The notes under the pieces: generated by a model | The model's input: only the letters and a program-made list of their open reading frames with translations | What the model was told of the DNA's origin: nothing | Database searches by the model: none | Program-made: the position numbers and the translations under genes | Virus record (IMG/VR): IMGVR_UViG_3300034061_003581 | Coordinates: 1 to 41,416 of that record | DNA: 41,416 nucleotides | Strand: one strand, 5' to 3' | DNA from: a virus | Part shown: in pieces, positions 23,929 through 33,006 of the stretch | Layout of the letters: each line of letters opens with the position of its first letter | Numbering within the stretch: the stretch's first letter is position 1

Positions 23929-25103
23929 TATATTCTATTTTTGCACAGCGAGATGCTACAATTTATGAAAGACAATATACCATGAATACTGGTATAGATC
24001 CTTTATTGGAATTATCCCATGAAACACCAGGTTCAGGATCTTCAATTTACAATAGTAGAATACTTGTAAAGTTTGATATGTCAGATGTTGAAAATAGAAT
24101 TAACTCTGGTAAAATATCTGAAAATGCAAAATACTATCTATCTCTTATTACTGCAGATATTAGAGAAATTCCACAAGAATATGTTGTATATGCATACCCA
24201 TTGAGTTCATCTTGGACTAACGGAACTGGTAAATTTGTAAATTTACCATATACAACAGATGGAGTTTCTTGGAGATACCGAACATCAAAAACAGTTGGAA
24301 CCGAATGGGATATACCACCAACAGTTGATAGTTTAGAATGGGATGAAGTGTCACAGACATGGATTCAAGATGACGGGATATGGGGAAACAATACACCTAC
24401 TGCAACAGTTACATCATCGTATTTTACACATGAAGGCGGTGGAACATGGTGGGATTATGATAATTTGGAATGCACTCAATCATTTTCATTCCAATCGTCA
24501 GATATTTATATGGATGTCACAAATCTTGCAAGAAGATGGGTAACTGGATCAGGAAGATTTGAAAATGACGGAATGATTCTAAAATTCAGCAATGAAATGG
24601 AATCATCTCCTAATAATCTATTGAATAGTCTTAAATTTTTTGGAACGGATAGTAATACGATATATGTTCCAAGATTGAACATAGTTTGGGATGATTCTGA
24701 ATTTATTACTGGAAGTTTAGAATCAGTTGCTGAAGATAGCATAAATTTGAATGTTAAACTTAAAAAGTTTTATGCAGAAAAAGAAAGGGCAAAAATAAGA
24801 ATATATGCAAATTCTCGTTATCCACAAAAAAATTACACAACAACTGCATATCAAACTGTAAATTATTATTTACCATCATCTTCTTATTATGAAATCCGTG
24901 ATGCTCATAGTGATGAAATAATTCTTCCTTTTGATTACACTGGTTCAAAAATTAGTTGTGATGGAACAAGTAGTTATTTTAATCTGTGGATGGATTCATT
25001 TCAACCAGAAAGATTTTATAGAGTGGTAATAAAAATAGAAAGAGAAGATGGAGATAATGTTCAAATTTTTGACAACAATCATTACTTCAAGGTTGTAAGA
25101 TGA
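23925..25103 (+). CDS. Structural protein with DNRLRE-like beta domain
   Basis: A 392-residue protein. The start A-Q-R-D-A-T-I-Y-E-R followed by N-T-G-I-D-P-L-L-E-L and, at about 46-55, R-I-L-V-K-F-D-M-S, resembles the DNRLRE domain, a beta-sandwich found on secreted and virion proteins. The Trp/Ser/Thr-rich middle and the F-Y-R-V-V-I-K-I-E end suggest further beta domains. No enzyme motif. It overlaps both neighbours by four bases (ATGA), so its amount is probably tied to that of the gp6-like protein. A baseplate periphery or fibre-attachment role is likely. Confidence 0.68.
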   Translation: MIYSIFAQRDATIYERQYTMNTGIDPLLELSHETPGSGSSIYNSRILVKFDMSDVENRINSGKISENAKYYLSLITADIREIPQEYVVYAYPLSSSWTNGTGKFVNLPYTTDGVSWRYRTSKTVGTEWDIPPTVDSLEWDEVSQTWIQDDGIWGNNTPTATVTSSYFTHEGGGTWWDYDNLECTQSFSFQSSDIYMDVTNLARRWVTGSGRFENDGMILKFSNEMESSPNNLLNSLKFFGTDSNTIYVPRLNIVWDDSEFITGSLESVAEDSINLNVKLKKFYAEKERAKIRIYANSRYPQKNYTTTAYQTVNYYLPSSSYYEIRDAHSDEIILPFDYTGSKISCDGTSSYFNLWMDSFQPERFYRVVIKIEREDGDNVQIFDNNHYFKVVR

Positions 25104-25885
25104 GTGATTTACAAAGAGATTCTGCAACAAACAGAATAATAAGTTACATCGATGAACGTTCTGTTCAAAACAAAGGAAATATAGAAATACCGGTAGTTGA
25201 TCAAAGATTTTTAGCTGAAAGTTTTGATTTTGTTGTTAAATCAAATTTTACTTCTTTATCTGACGCTGTAAATGCAGAACAAAATTTGTTTAACCAATTA
25301 AAAAACATAGAAAATGGAATTTTTTCTGGAGTTCCATTGGGCAATCTTTCTGCAACTGATATTCAAAATGTTCAAGATATTGCTAAAAACGAATTGCTTC
25401 AAAATTTACAAAACATTGTAGAAAGTAATCCTAATAGTATTGCTAATTTAGAAAGAAGAATTGCCGAATTAGAGGCAATCGTAGATAGTCAAAGAGATCA
25501 ATTAGTAGATTGGCAAAATGCATCAGAAAGATGGCAAGAAACTGTTAGTCTTTGGGCACGTGAAAATGAAAATCAATCTGTTCGCGCTGATTCATTTGAG
25601 AGATTGAGTAATCAACTTTCTGCACAAAATGAACAAATTATTACAGAACTTAAAACTGAAATGGATCTACAAAACATAATTGCATCTGGATCAATATCTT
25701 CTCTTGCACAAAGAACCGATAAAACACTTAATACATTATTGACGGAAGTTGATACTATAAGAACTGTTGGTGGTATGTTTACTGATCCAGCAACAGGATA
25801 TGTAGGAAAATTATCGGAAAAAATCAATGTTGATTTTTTGAATGAATCTCCACCAGAAGAAAATGGTGATGATGAAGGTGGTTAA
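25100..25885 (+). CDS. Structural protein with coiled coil, unknown
   Basis: A 261-residue protein. Residues 110-215 form a predicted long helix or coiled coil (L-E-R-R-I-A-E-L-E-A-I-V-D-S-Q-R and following). The ends look less regular and the tail is acidic (P-E-E-N-G-D-D-E-G-G). It has no signal or membrane segment. The start overlaps the previous stop by four bases. Its position between the DNRLRE-like and gpI/gp7-like genes marks it as a baseplate or fibre-connector protein; I cannot name a family. Confidence 0.65.
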   Translation: MSDLQRDSATNRIISYIDERSVQNKGNIEIPVVDQRFLAESFDFVVKSNFTSLSDAVNAEQNLFNQLKNIENGIFSGVPLGNLSATDIQNVQDIAKNELLQNLQNIVESNPNSIANLERRIAELEAIVDSQRDQLVDWQNASERWQETVSLWARENENQSVRADSFERLSNQLSAQNEQIITELKTEMDLQNIIASGSISSLAQRTDKTLNTLLTEVDTIRTVGGMFTDPATGYVGKLSEKINVDFLNESPPEENGDDEGG

Positions 25886-25906
25886 TAAATAAGGTGATTT
25901 AATTTT

Positions 25907-28900
25907 ATGCCAAGTTTTTTATACAAAAATTTACTTGATATAGTAAGAACAAATCGTCCTATTAGGGGCGATAGGTATGACTATTCAAATTTTGCTAACA
26001 GCATTATTGTTCCAAAATTTTCTACATTAAATAATCCCGAAGATCCTTCTTCTCCGGGAACAAATGTAGAACTTCATATATTTTTGCCTAATTTTTCTTA
26101 TGTAGATACATTACATAATGCAAATTATGAAATAGATCCTCGTATAACAGAATCCGGTGATCCGTTACGGTATGTTGTATTACCTATACATAACCATATA
26201 AAACAATTAAATTTAGTTCCTGGACCATATAAGTTTGTTTACAACTTTTTTAGAGATTTAATTGGTTCTGCTGAAAATGAAAATAGATTGTTTGTTTCAG
26301 ACATTTCACAAGACAGACGAGAATTAAGATTAACTTTAACAAATCCAACTGATATAGAATCTTTGGAAAATTTAAGTAGTTTTGTTCTTGAATATATGAG
26401 GGGATCAAAATATAAACTACCAATAGTTCTAAATTTTGGCGAGAATAATTTAGTTGATGTGATAAATGTTACATCCGATGGAAACCCTACATATTTTTAT
26501 GTTCGTATTGCAGAACCGTTAGATACTGATGTTGATTTGTATTATCAATGTTGGCTTTCAAGTCAAATAATGAAGCCGTATATTGATTCAGTTCAAGTGG
26601 AAAAAGAGTTTGAAACACTATCACCAAAATTTATTAAAGGTCCAAATTACGAAGTTGAATATGAAAATTTCATTTCTGCAACAACAGAATATAAAAATTG
26701 GAATGATATTTTATCAACAAATTTACAAACATCACAACAAATACTTGATAAATACTTAACATCTTCTGGATCAAAAGTAGAATTAAACTATAATTTTACA
26801 GATTTTTCAAATTTTGTATTCTATTCATCAGCAGAAGAAAGAGTTGAAAATTTTTACTATAAAATGCGTTTAATTCAGCATTACAACAATCAACTTGCTG
26901 ATTTAGAATCATACACGGGTTCATTGGATTTGAACAAAACAAAAGTAAAAATGTTAAGAGAATCGGTTGTTTCTGGTTTTGATGAATTTGAAAAGTGGTT
27001 ATACTATGAAACAACTGCAAGTTTAAGATATACAAGTGAACTTACTGCATCAATACAACCATTTCCAAAATACGAAGTAACTGGAAGCACTTATCATATA
27101 TTAACAAGACAAGGTAAATTTAATTTATATTCAAGTTCAAGTATTCAAGTAGAAGAATGGTATAACACTGTTTTAGATGTAGCAACCGATTTTGATATGG
27201 TAAATGATTCTGCGTTGATTAAATCACTACCGGAACATATATTTGATAATCCCGATAATGAACAAATACTTACATTTGTAAACATGATTGGTCAGCACTT
27301 TGACATTTTATATTTTTATACTGACCACATATTAAAAAAGAATTTAAGAGAAGAACACCCAAAAGACGGGTTATCACAAGACCTTATTTATGAAGCAACA
27401 CGAAATTTAGGTTGGACTCTTTCTAGTGGAACAAGAACAAAAGATTTATGGGAATATGCATTAGGTGTAAGTGGTAGTGGTGAACCAATTTGGGCAGGAA
27501 GAAATACGGTAGGCAAAGAACATTCAAAAAGTGAAGAAGAAAGAACAAAAGAAGTTTGGCGTAGAGTATTGAACAATTTGCCTTACATTTACAAATCAAA
27601 GGGAACTGCTAGAGGTGTTAAGGCACTATTATCTGCTTATGGTATTCCACAAACACTATTAACTATTAGAGAATTTGGTGGACCGGATAATGCGGATTTG
27701 GGTGTTGTTCCTAGAGCAGAATGGGAAAAACATACATATTATTTGAATTTAGTTGGTAGTTTACAACAACCACCTACATCTAGTTATGTCAGATTGCCTT
27801 GGGAAAGAATTAACAATGAAAATAATCAGTGGCAATATCCAGATACACTAACTTTTAGATGGAAAATGAATCCATCACAGTTGTATCGTTATGAAAATAA
27901 CGAATTACAAACTGTTTTACAAAAAGAAACAACTGGTAGTAGATTGGATTGGTATGTTACTGTTCATAGAACTGGATCTGCAGAAAAAGGTGATTTGACT
28001 TTTTATTTGGGAGATGGGACAAGTTACAAATCTGCATCTATAAAAGACGAATATCTATATGATGATGTTCCATTGAACATAATGATTCGTAGAAATGAAT
28101 CAACTGATACACTTTCGTCTGATAATACATACGATTTTATATTAAAAACTTCAAAGTATGGAAAAATTGTAGTTGAGAGAAGTGCAAGTATTTCAATAAC
28201 GGGATCAATAGAATCAAATTACAACAATGCTTGGTCATCTGATGGATATTTATACATAGGTTCGGGATCAAATCCTCAAACTAATAAAATGTTATCGGGA
28301 TCTATTTTTGAATTGAGATATTGGGCAAAACCTTTAATAGAATCTTCTTTCAATAATCATGTAATGGGTGCCCGTGCATATAACGGTAACACATCAACAT
28401 CATCATTTTATGATTTACAAGCACAATGGAAATTTTGGCAACCTTTTAATGCTGAATTAACTTCCAGTATAAAAAGTATGCATCCCGATCAAACAAAATT
28501 TAATTTCTTCACTTCACCAAAGAATGCTTACTTCAATGGATTTAGTAGAGATTTGTTTGAATCAACCGTTGAAGTTTACAATATGGAAGTTGCAACTGTT
28601 GCAAATAATACACCATTCTCCGAAAAAATTAGGATAGATTCTGCATCACTTCAAGGATCTTTAACAAAAGATAGATCATCAACAGTAACTGCATTTGATA
28701 ATTTTTCAATAGATTCAAATAAGTTAATGGTTGCATTTTCGCCACAACACATAATAAATGAAGACATATATGAATCAATAGGTAATGCTGTAATAGATGA
28801 TTATTTTGGTGAATACGAAAATACAAAAAGAGACGAATATCCAAGATTAAAACAATTTGCAAGAGAGTATTGGAAAAAATATACAAATAGAAATGATTTT

Positions 28901-29941
28901 AGTTCGTATTTAAGATTGGTTTCTATATTTGATTTTAGTTTATTTGATCAAATACGCCAAACACTTCCTGTTCGTGCAAACGAAATACTTGGATTGGTTA
29001 TAGAACCAAACATACTTGAAAGATCAAAAGTAAAAACATCAAAAGATTTTGGTGGTTTGGGTTCGGATAGATATGTTAGAGATACATCTGAAATATCTGC
29101 TTCAGCTGTTATTATCGGTGATGTAAATAATTCAAAATCAACAACTGTTTTTGTTGGTTTCGATGAGGATATACCAAGTGAATTTACAAACATTGCCGGT
29201 GAATTTGATATAGAAGAAACATTTGAGGCGGAAACAGAAAACCTAGAAGATGATGTTGATGTTAATGCAAATTTAATAATTGATGCATCACTTACAGATG
29301 GAACTATTTCATCAAGACAACGAGAAATAATTGCAGAATCTTATGATCAAAGGGGAACTATAAACAAAGAACCTGCTAGATTTATCGATAATACTATAAC
29401 CAATATGACCGGACTTATTAAAGTTATAGGAAAAAATTCTTTGATTGGTAAGAACAATACAATACTTGATGTATTTGGCAGTTTGGATTTAGGGTTTTCA
29501 AACACATTTGATAGAACAAATGTAATACATGGAAGCACAACAGGATTGGGAACTGGATGGTATACTGTAAATAATTCCTTTAATAAAAGAACTTCTTTAT
29601 TTCAAATGATTAGTTCATCCCGCGATGAAAATTTTTACAAAACATTTAAGTTTTACTATACATCATCTTTGAATCCAGAAGGAACAAATTGGAGTTCTTT
29701 TGAGTATTTACCGGCAGGACAAATGAATCAAGGTAACTATACAACTTCTGTTCGTAATGCACGATTTGATGGATGTAAATTACCAGACAACGATGTTACA
29801 AACAAAATATCTTTTCCAATGTATACGCCAAACTATACATATTTGGATGCAAATGAAGATCCAAGTGCTTTAATTATTTTGGTTTTGCCTTTTGAAGTTT
29901 TACCAGAATGGTTACAAAGAATAAGATCACAAAGAAGATAA
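25907..29941 (+). CDS. Large baseplate wedge protein, gpI/gp7-like, with LamG-like insert
   Basis: A 1344-residue protein. Residues about 440-580 resemble the tail protein I/gp7 core: the I-G-Q-H-F-D-I-L-Y-F-Y-T-D-H block, then W-R-R-V-L-N-N-L-P-Y-I-Y-K-S-K-G-T-A-R-G and A-L-L-S-A-Y-G-I-P. Residues about 650-850 read as a concanavalin/LamG-like jelly roll (F-R-W-K-M-N-P-S at the start, G-Y-L-Y-I-G-S-G-S, then G-S-I-F-E-L-R-Y-W). T4 gp7 is of similar size (about 1030 residues) and joins wedge subunits. The first 400 residues carry beta-rich modules and the last 400 are mixed. It completes the run of baseplate genes; a gap of 79 bases with a late-type box follows. Confidence 0.75.
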   Translation: MPSFLYKNLLDIVRTNRPIRGDRYDYSNFANSIIVPKFSTLNNPEDPSSPGTNVELHIFLPNFSYVDTLHNANYEIDPRITESGDPLRYVVLPIHNHIKQLNLVPGPYKFVYNFFRDLIGSAENENRLFVSDISQDRRELRLTLTNPTDIESLENLSSFVLEYMRGSKYKLPIVLNFGENNLVDVINVTSDGNPTYFYVRIAEPLDTDVDLYYQCWLSSQIMKPYIDSVQVEKEFETLSPKFIKGPNYEVEYENFISATTEYKNWNDILSTNLQTSQQILDKYLTSSGSKVELNYNFTDFSNFVFYSSAEERVENFYYKMRLIQHYNNQLADLESYTGSLDLNKTKVKMLRESVVSGFDEFEKWLYYETTASLRYTSELTASIQPFPKYEVTGSTYHILTRQGKFNLYSSSSIQVEEWYNTVLDVATDFDMVNDSALIKSLPEHIFDNPDNEQILTFVNMIGQHFDILYFYTDHILKKNLREEHPKDGLSQDLIYEATRNLGWTLSSGTRTKDLWEYALGVSGSGEPIWAGRNTVGKEHSKSEEERTKEVWRRVLNNLPYIYKSKGTARGVKALLSAYGIPQTLLTIREFGGPDNADLGVVPRAEWEKHTYYLNLVGSLQQPPTSSYVRLPWERINNENNQWQYPDTLTFRWKMNPSQLYRYENNELQTVLQKETTGSRLDWYVTVHRTGSAEKGDLTFYLGDGTSYKSASIKDEYLYDDVPLNIMIRRNESTDTLSSDNTYDFILKTSKYGKIVVERSASISITGSIESNYNNAWSSDGYLYIGSGSNPQTNKMLSGSIFELRYWAKPLIESSFNNHVMGARAYNGNTSTSSFYDLQAQWKFWQPFNAELTSSIKSMHPDQTKFNFFTSPKNAYFNGFSRDLFESTVEVYNMEVATVANNTPFSEKIRIDSASLQGSLTKDRSSTVTAFDNFSIDSNKLMVAFSPQHIINEDIYESIGNAVIDDYFGEYENTKRDEYPRLKQFAREYWKKYTNRNDFSSYLRLVSIFDFSLFDQIRQTLPVRANEILGLVIEPNILERSKVKTSKDFGGLGSDRYVRDTSEISASAVIIGDVNNSKSTTVFVGFDEDIPSEFTNIAGEFDIEETFEAETENLEDDVDVNANLIIDASLTDGTISSRQREIIAESYDQRGTINKEPARFIDNTITNMTGLIKVIGKNSLIGKNNTILDVFGSLDLGFSNTFDRTNVIHGSTTGLGTGWYTVNNSFNKRTSLFQMISSSRDENFYKTFKFYYTSSLNPEGTNWSSFEYLPAGQMNQGNYTTSVRNARFDGCKLPDNDVTNKISFPMYTPNYTYLDANEDPSALIILVLPFEVLPEWLQRIRSQRR

Positions 29942-29975
29942 TCCAAAATAATTTGATATTTTTGAATAATTGTTA

Positions 29976-29983
29976 TATTTATA
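29976..29983 (+). promoter_or_regulatory. Putative late-promoter box (TATTTATA)
   Basis: TATTTATA within TTATATTTATAGAAG, ending 37 bases before the ATG at 30021. This is the only larger gap between structural genes here, and an AAGGAG ribosome site follows. Confidence 0.65.
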
Positions 29984-30020
29984 GAAGTATACGAATAATT
30001 TTCTAACAAGGAGTTTTACA

Positions 30021-30713
30021 ATGGGTTACTTAAACAATAATGTAGTTACAGTAGACGCAATCCTCACAAAAAAAGGTAGAGAACTTTTAGCAAGGGGAGC
30101 ATCATCTTTTAACATTACGCAATTTGCTCTTGCTGATGATGAGATTGATTATGATTTATGGAATCAAAGTCATCCATTGGGTGATGATAAAATGGGCATA
30201 GTTATTGAGAATTTGCCTATCACAGAAGCTGTTCCTGATGAAACACAATCAATGAAATACAAATTGATTACATTGAGTGAAGGAACAAAATCAATACCTT
30301 ATATTGAAGCTACACCAAGTTCATTAAACCTAACTTTTAATGGTGGTGCATTAGATTTGACACCGGATGATATAGATACCCCAAATCTTAAATTTTTGGT
30401 CAAACAATGGAATGAAACCGGTGGTGGAGGATCAGCGCTTAAAACTAATGCAGGTGGGTATACATTTACAATTTTAGATACAACATACTTCACAGTATTG
30501 GCTGTAAATGAAGGTGTACAACAACTTCCCATGTCTGGTAAATCAATCACATGGAATACTACCTCTGATAATGTTCCAGTATTGGATTTTGTAATTGGTA
30601 TAAATGGCCGTTGGCTGCCGGATACTCTTGATGGAAAATCCACAAAAATGATTGTTACAAATACAAGATATGGTTCAAGAATTGTAGTTCCTATTTCATT
30701 TAGTAATGTTTAA
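30021..30713 (+). CDS. Conserved phage structural protein
   Basis: A 230-residue protein starting M-G-Y-L-N-N-N-V-V-T-V-D-A-I-L-T-K-K-G-R-E. The first 55 residues, including F-N-I-T-Q-F-A-L-A-D-D-E-I-D-Y, look like a conserved block that I associate with virion proteins of T4-like marine phages, where its exact place in the particle is unclear. The rest is beta-rich with no enzyme motif. It is preceded by a late-type box and followed, after a second box, by the fibre paralogs. Strong ribosome site and monocistronic spacing suggest it is made in quantity. Confidence 0.75.
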   Translation: MGYLNNNVVTVDAILTKKGRELLARGASSFNITQFALADDEIDYDLWNQSHPLGDDKMGIVIENLPITEAVPDETQSMKYKLITLSEGTKSIPYIEATPSSLNLTFNGGALDLTPDDIDTPNLKFLVKQWNETGGGGSALKTNAGGYTFTILDTTYFTVLAVNEGVQQLPMSGKSITWNTTSDNVPVLDFVIGINGRWLPDTLDGKSTKMIVTNTRYGSRIVVPISFSNV

Positions 30714-30719
30714 TTTATA
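30712..30719 (+). promoter_or_regulatory. Putative late-promoter box (AATTTATA)
   Basis: TTTAATTTATAGTATAG, one mismatch from TATTTATA, ending 33 bases before the ATG at 30753. It begins inside the stop codon of the previous gene. Confidence 0.5.
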
Positions 30720-30752
30720 GTATAGAATTATTTAAGTTATAGAGGTTTAATT

Positions 30753-31898
30753 ATGGCCGTACAAGAACCAACATTTGCACAGATTTACAAGTTTTTCCCT
30801 CCAAATCAGGCAAAACCAACAACTACTGGAACTGCAAGAGGATTGTGGAATACTGGAACAGCAGAACTACTTACATTTTTTACAAGTTCTACTCAAACAG
30901 ATACTTCCAAAAATTATTATTATGAAATTTGGGGATCAGCTTCACTATCATGTGACGAAGAAAGAATGTTTTCTGTTGCATATGGTCACATCAGTGGTTC
31001 TGGATCTTTGAACGAAGGTGGTGAGGCAGATGATACACCATCTCGTGCAATTTATTCTCAATATAAATCAATGTGTCTTGACGGAGATGAAGGTGGATTT
31101 TATCTTTCTGGATCAAACGCTGATACAATAGATCCAAATCTTCCACTAGCCATTGAAGATTTTTATGTGATAAATATAAACAGAGATAAATTTGGCGATA
31201 AACTTGATCCTGGCAATTTTGAAATAAGTTTTGCTGAATTAAGTGGAAGTGGCAAGGCAAACAATGTTCATACTGGAAGTAATGTCCAAGTTTCAGGTTC
31301 AACACCGAAAATAATTACACTAATAGATGATTCAGGAGATGGTTTGGATCAACTTGAAACTCTTTCTCAAACGTCATATGTAAGAAACCTTGTTAGTGGA
31401 AGTTTGCAAAATGGAATTTATTCAGATTCAAGTAGACATTATTATGGAAAAGTTTATCCAAGTCAGGGTATCATTTTAATTTCCGCAAAGGCGTTAAATC
31501 ATTCTGCATCATTCAATAGTGTTACCGGTAGTAATATAAATGGTGATAATTCATATAAATTGTTTACATCTATATCAGGTGCTGCTTCAATTTATCAGGA
31601 AGGATTTACCGCTCGTGCAATATCTGTAAAACATTGTTCTTATTATTATTGTAGAGTCACAAACAGTGATTTTAACTATACAAGTAATCCAACATATGTT
31701 TATCAAGCTGGAAATGATAAAGGTTTAATAAAAAATAACAGATTCCATGATAATCCAGTAACATACATAACTTCTATTGGTTTGTATGGACCCGATATAA
31801 ATGGAAATGTGAGTTTGCTTGCCATTGCTAAAATGAGTAAACCAATTAAGAAAACTTATACAAATGAATTATCCGTTACTATAAAATTGGAGTATTGA
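30753..31898 (+). CDS. Fibre/adhesin family protein, paralog A
   Basis: A 381-residue virion protein sharing its whole length from about residue 45 with paralogs B, C (C-terminal part) and D. Shared blocks are F-S-V-A-Y-G-H-I-S-G-S-G-S (about 73-85), S-R-A-I-Y-S-Q-Y-K (96-104), D-P-G-N-F-E-I-S-F-A-E-L-S-G-S-G (about 151-166), I-T-L-I-D-D-S-G, L-F-T-S-I-S-G-A-A-S and the closing T-Y-I-T-S-I-G-L-Y with A-I-A-K-M-S-K-P-I-K-K. Composition (Gly, Ser, Thr, Tyr) and the gene context suggest a baseplate-attached fibre or decoration protein. No enzymatic motif. It is followed directly by paralog B. Confidence 0.72.
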   Translation: MAVQEPTFAQIYKFFPPNQAKPTTTGTARGLWNTGTAELLTFFTSSTQTDTSKNYYYEIWGSASLSCDEERMFSVAYGHISGSGSLNEGGEADDTPSRAIYSQYKSMCLDGDEGGFYLSGSNADTIDPNLPLAIEDFYVININRDKFGDKLDPGNFEISFAELSGSGKANNVHTGSNVQVSGSTPKIITLIDDSGDGLDQLETLSQTSYVRNLVSGSLQNGIYSDSSRHYYGKVYPSQGIILISAKALNHSASFNSVTGSNINGDNSYKLFTSISGAASIYQEGFTARAISVKHCSYYYCRVTNSDFNYTSNPTYVYQAGNDKGLIKNNRFHDNPVTYITSIGLYGPDINGNVSLLAIAKMSKPIKKTYTNELSVTIKLEY

Positions 31899-31903
31899 TT
31901 GTT

Positions 31904-32995
31904 ATGGCTGTTACACCTTTTGTATTAAAACGTTTTTCTAATGATGCTGTTGGTAGAAATCGTAGAGAATTGATTACTGCTCCATTGTGGACAGGAAACA
32001 ACACAGACCTGTATACTGTATTTACATCATCTGATCAGTCCGATGCAACAAAAAGATACTTTTATGAGGTATACAACAGCCAATCTAATTTTCCAAATGC
32101 TGAAGTTCAATTTAGTGTTGCGTTTGGTCATGCAAGGGGTAGTGGTTCATCTACTGGATCATATGGTGCTCAAGATTATGATTATCCAACACAAGCAATA
32201 TATTCACAATATAAACAAATGTTGCTTCCACCTGGAATAAATCAGTTTACATTTACAAATGGAACCGTTTCTGAAATATCAGAATACATATATGTTCTTA
32301 ATGTAAATAGATCTAGATATAAAGATAGAATGGACACTAATACATGGGAACTTTCACTTTCTCAATTAAAACCAGATGGAACAGTTGATGGTGCAAAAGA
32401 TGTAATCACATTGATTGATGATTCCGGCACAACAACAACTGAACTATCGGTTCAAGGTGGCAGAATATACAATGTTGTTAGTGGATCACTTACAACAGGA
32501 AAAGTAACATCAGATTCTACTCCTTGGGGTTTATATTATCCTGACCATGGCATGATTATCTTAAATGGTAAGGCAGCTGATGCATCTGCATCATTCATTA
32601 CATCTGCAAGTAGAGTTCCACTTTCAAGTGAAAATTACACAGGAAGTTTATTCGGTGACAACAATGCCATCAGATTGTTCACTTCTATAAGTGGTGCGAT
32701 GTCAATAGATAGTGCATCTTTTTCTTTCAAGGGAAGAACCAGTGAGGTTGTTGCTTCAACTTATTATTTTGTAAGAGTTTATTCCGATGAATACAATTAT
32801 ACTAATAATCCAAGTTTTTTCAATCAAAATAATGTGTTGAAATATGAAAGTATGATTATGGATCCAAAAGTCTATATCACAAGTATTGGTTTGTATGATG
32901 ATGCAAACAATTTAGTTGCTGTTGCTAAGCTAAGTAAACCAATACAAAAATCGTTTGACCGAGAAGTAGTTATTAAAGTAAAACTTGATTATTAA
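31904..32995 (+). CDS. Fibre/adhesin family protein, paralog B
   Basis: A protein of 363 residues from the ATG at 31904, M-A-V-T-P-F-V-L-K-R-F, chosen because paralog A also starts M-A-V and GGAG lies 11 bases upstream; a TTG at 31895 would add three residues. It matches paralog A over most of its length: F-S-V-A-F-G-H-A-R-G-S-G-S, Q-A-I-Y-S-Q-Y-K-Q-M, V-I-T-L-I-D-D-S-G, I-R-L-F-T-S-I-S-G-A and Y-I-T-S-I-G-L-Y-D-D with V-A-K-L-S-K-P-I. The two genes almost abut and look like a tandem duplication followed by divergence. Confidence 0.72.
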   Translation: MAVTPFVLKRFSNDAVGRNRRELITAPLWTGNNTDLYTVFTSSDQSDATKRYFYEVYNSQSNFPNAEVQFSVAFGHARGSGSSTGSYGAQDYDYPTQAIYSQYKQMLLPPGINQFTFTNGTVSEISEYIYVLNVNRSRYKDRMDTNTWELSLSQLKPDGTVDGAKDVITLIDDSGTTTTELSVQGGRIYNVVSGSLTTGKVTSDSTPWGLYYPDHGMIILNGKAADASASFITSASRVPLSSENYTGSLFGDNNAIRLFTSISGAMSIDSASFSFKGRTSEVVASTYYFVRVYSDEYNYTNNPSFFNQNNVLKYESMIMDPKVYITSIGLYDDANNLVAVAKLSKPIQKSFDREVVIKVKLDY

Positions 32996-33006
32996 GGAAA
33001 ATACGC

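Noticed and set aside
29957-29964. TATTTTTG as a Bacteroidota-type -7 box before 30021
   Set aside because: No TTTG or TTG is found 17-23 bases upstream, and the TATTTATA box at 29976 is better placed.
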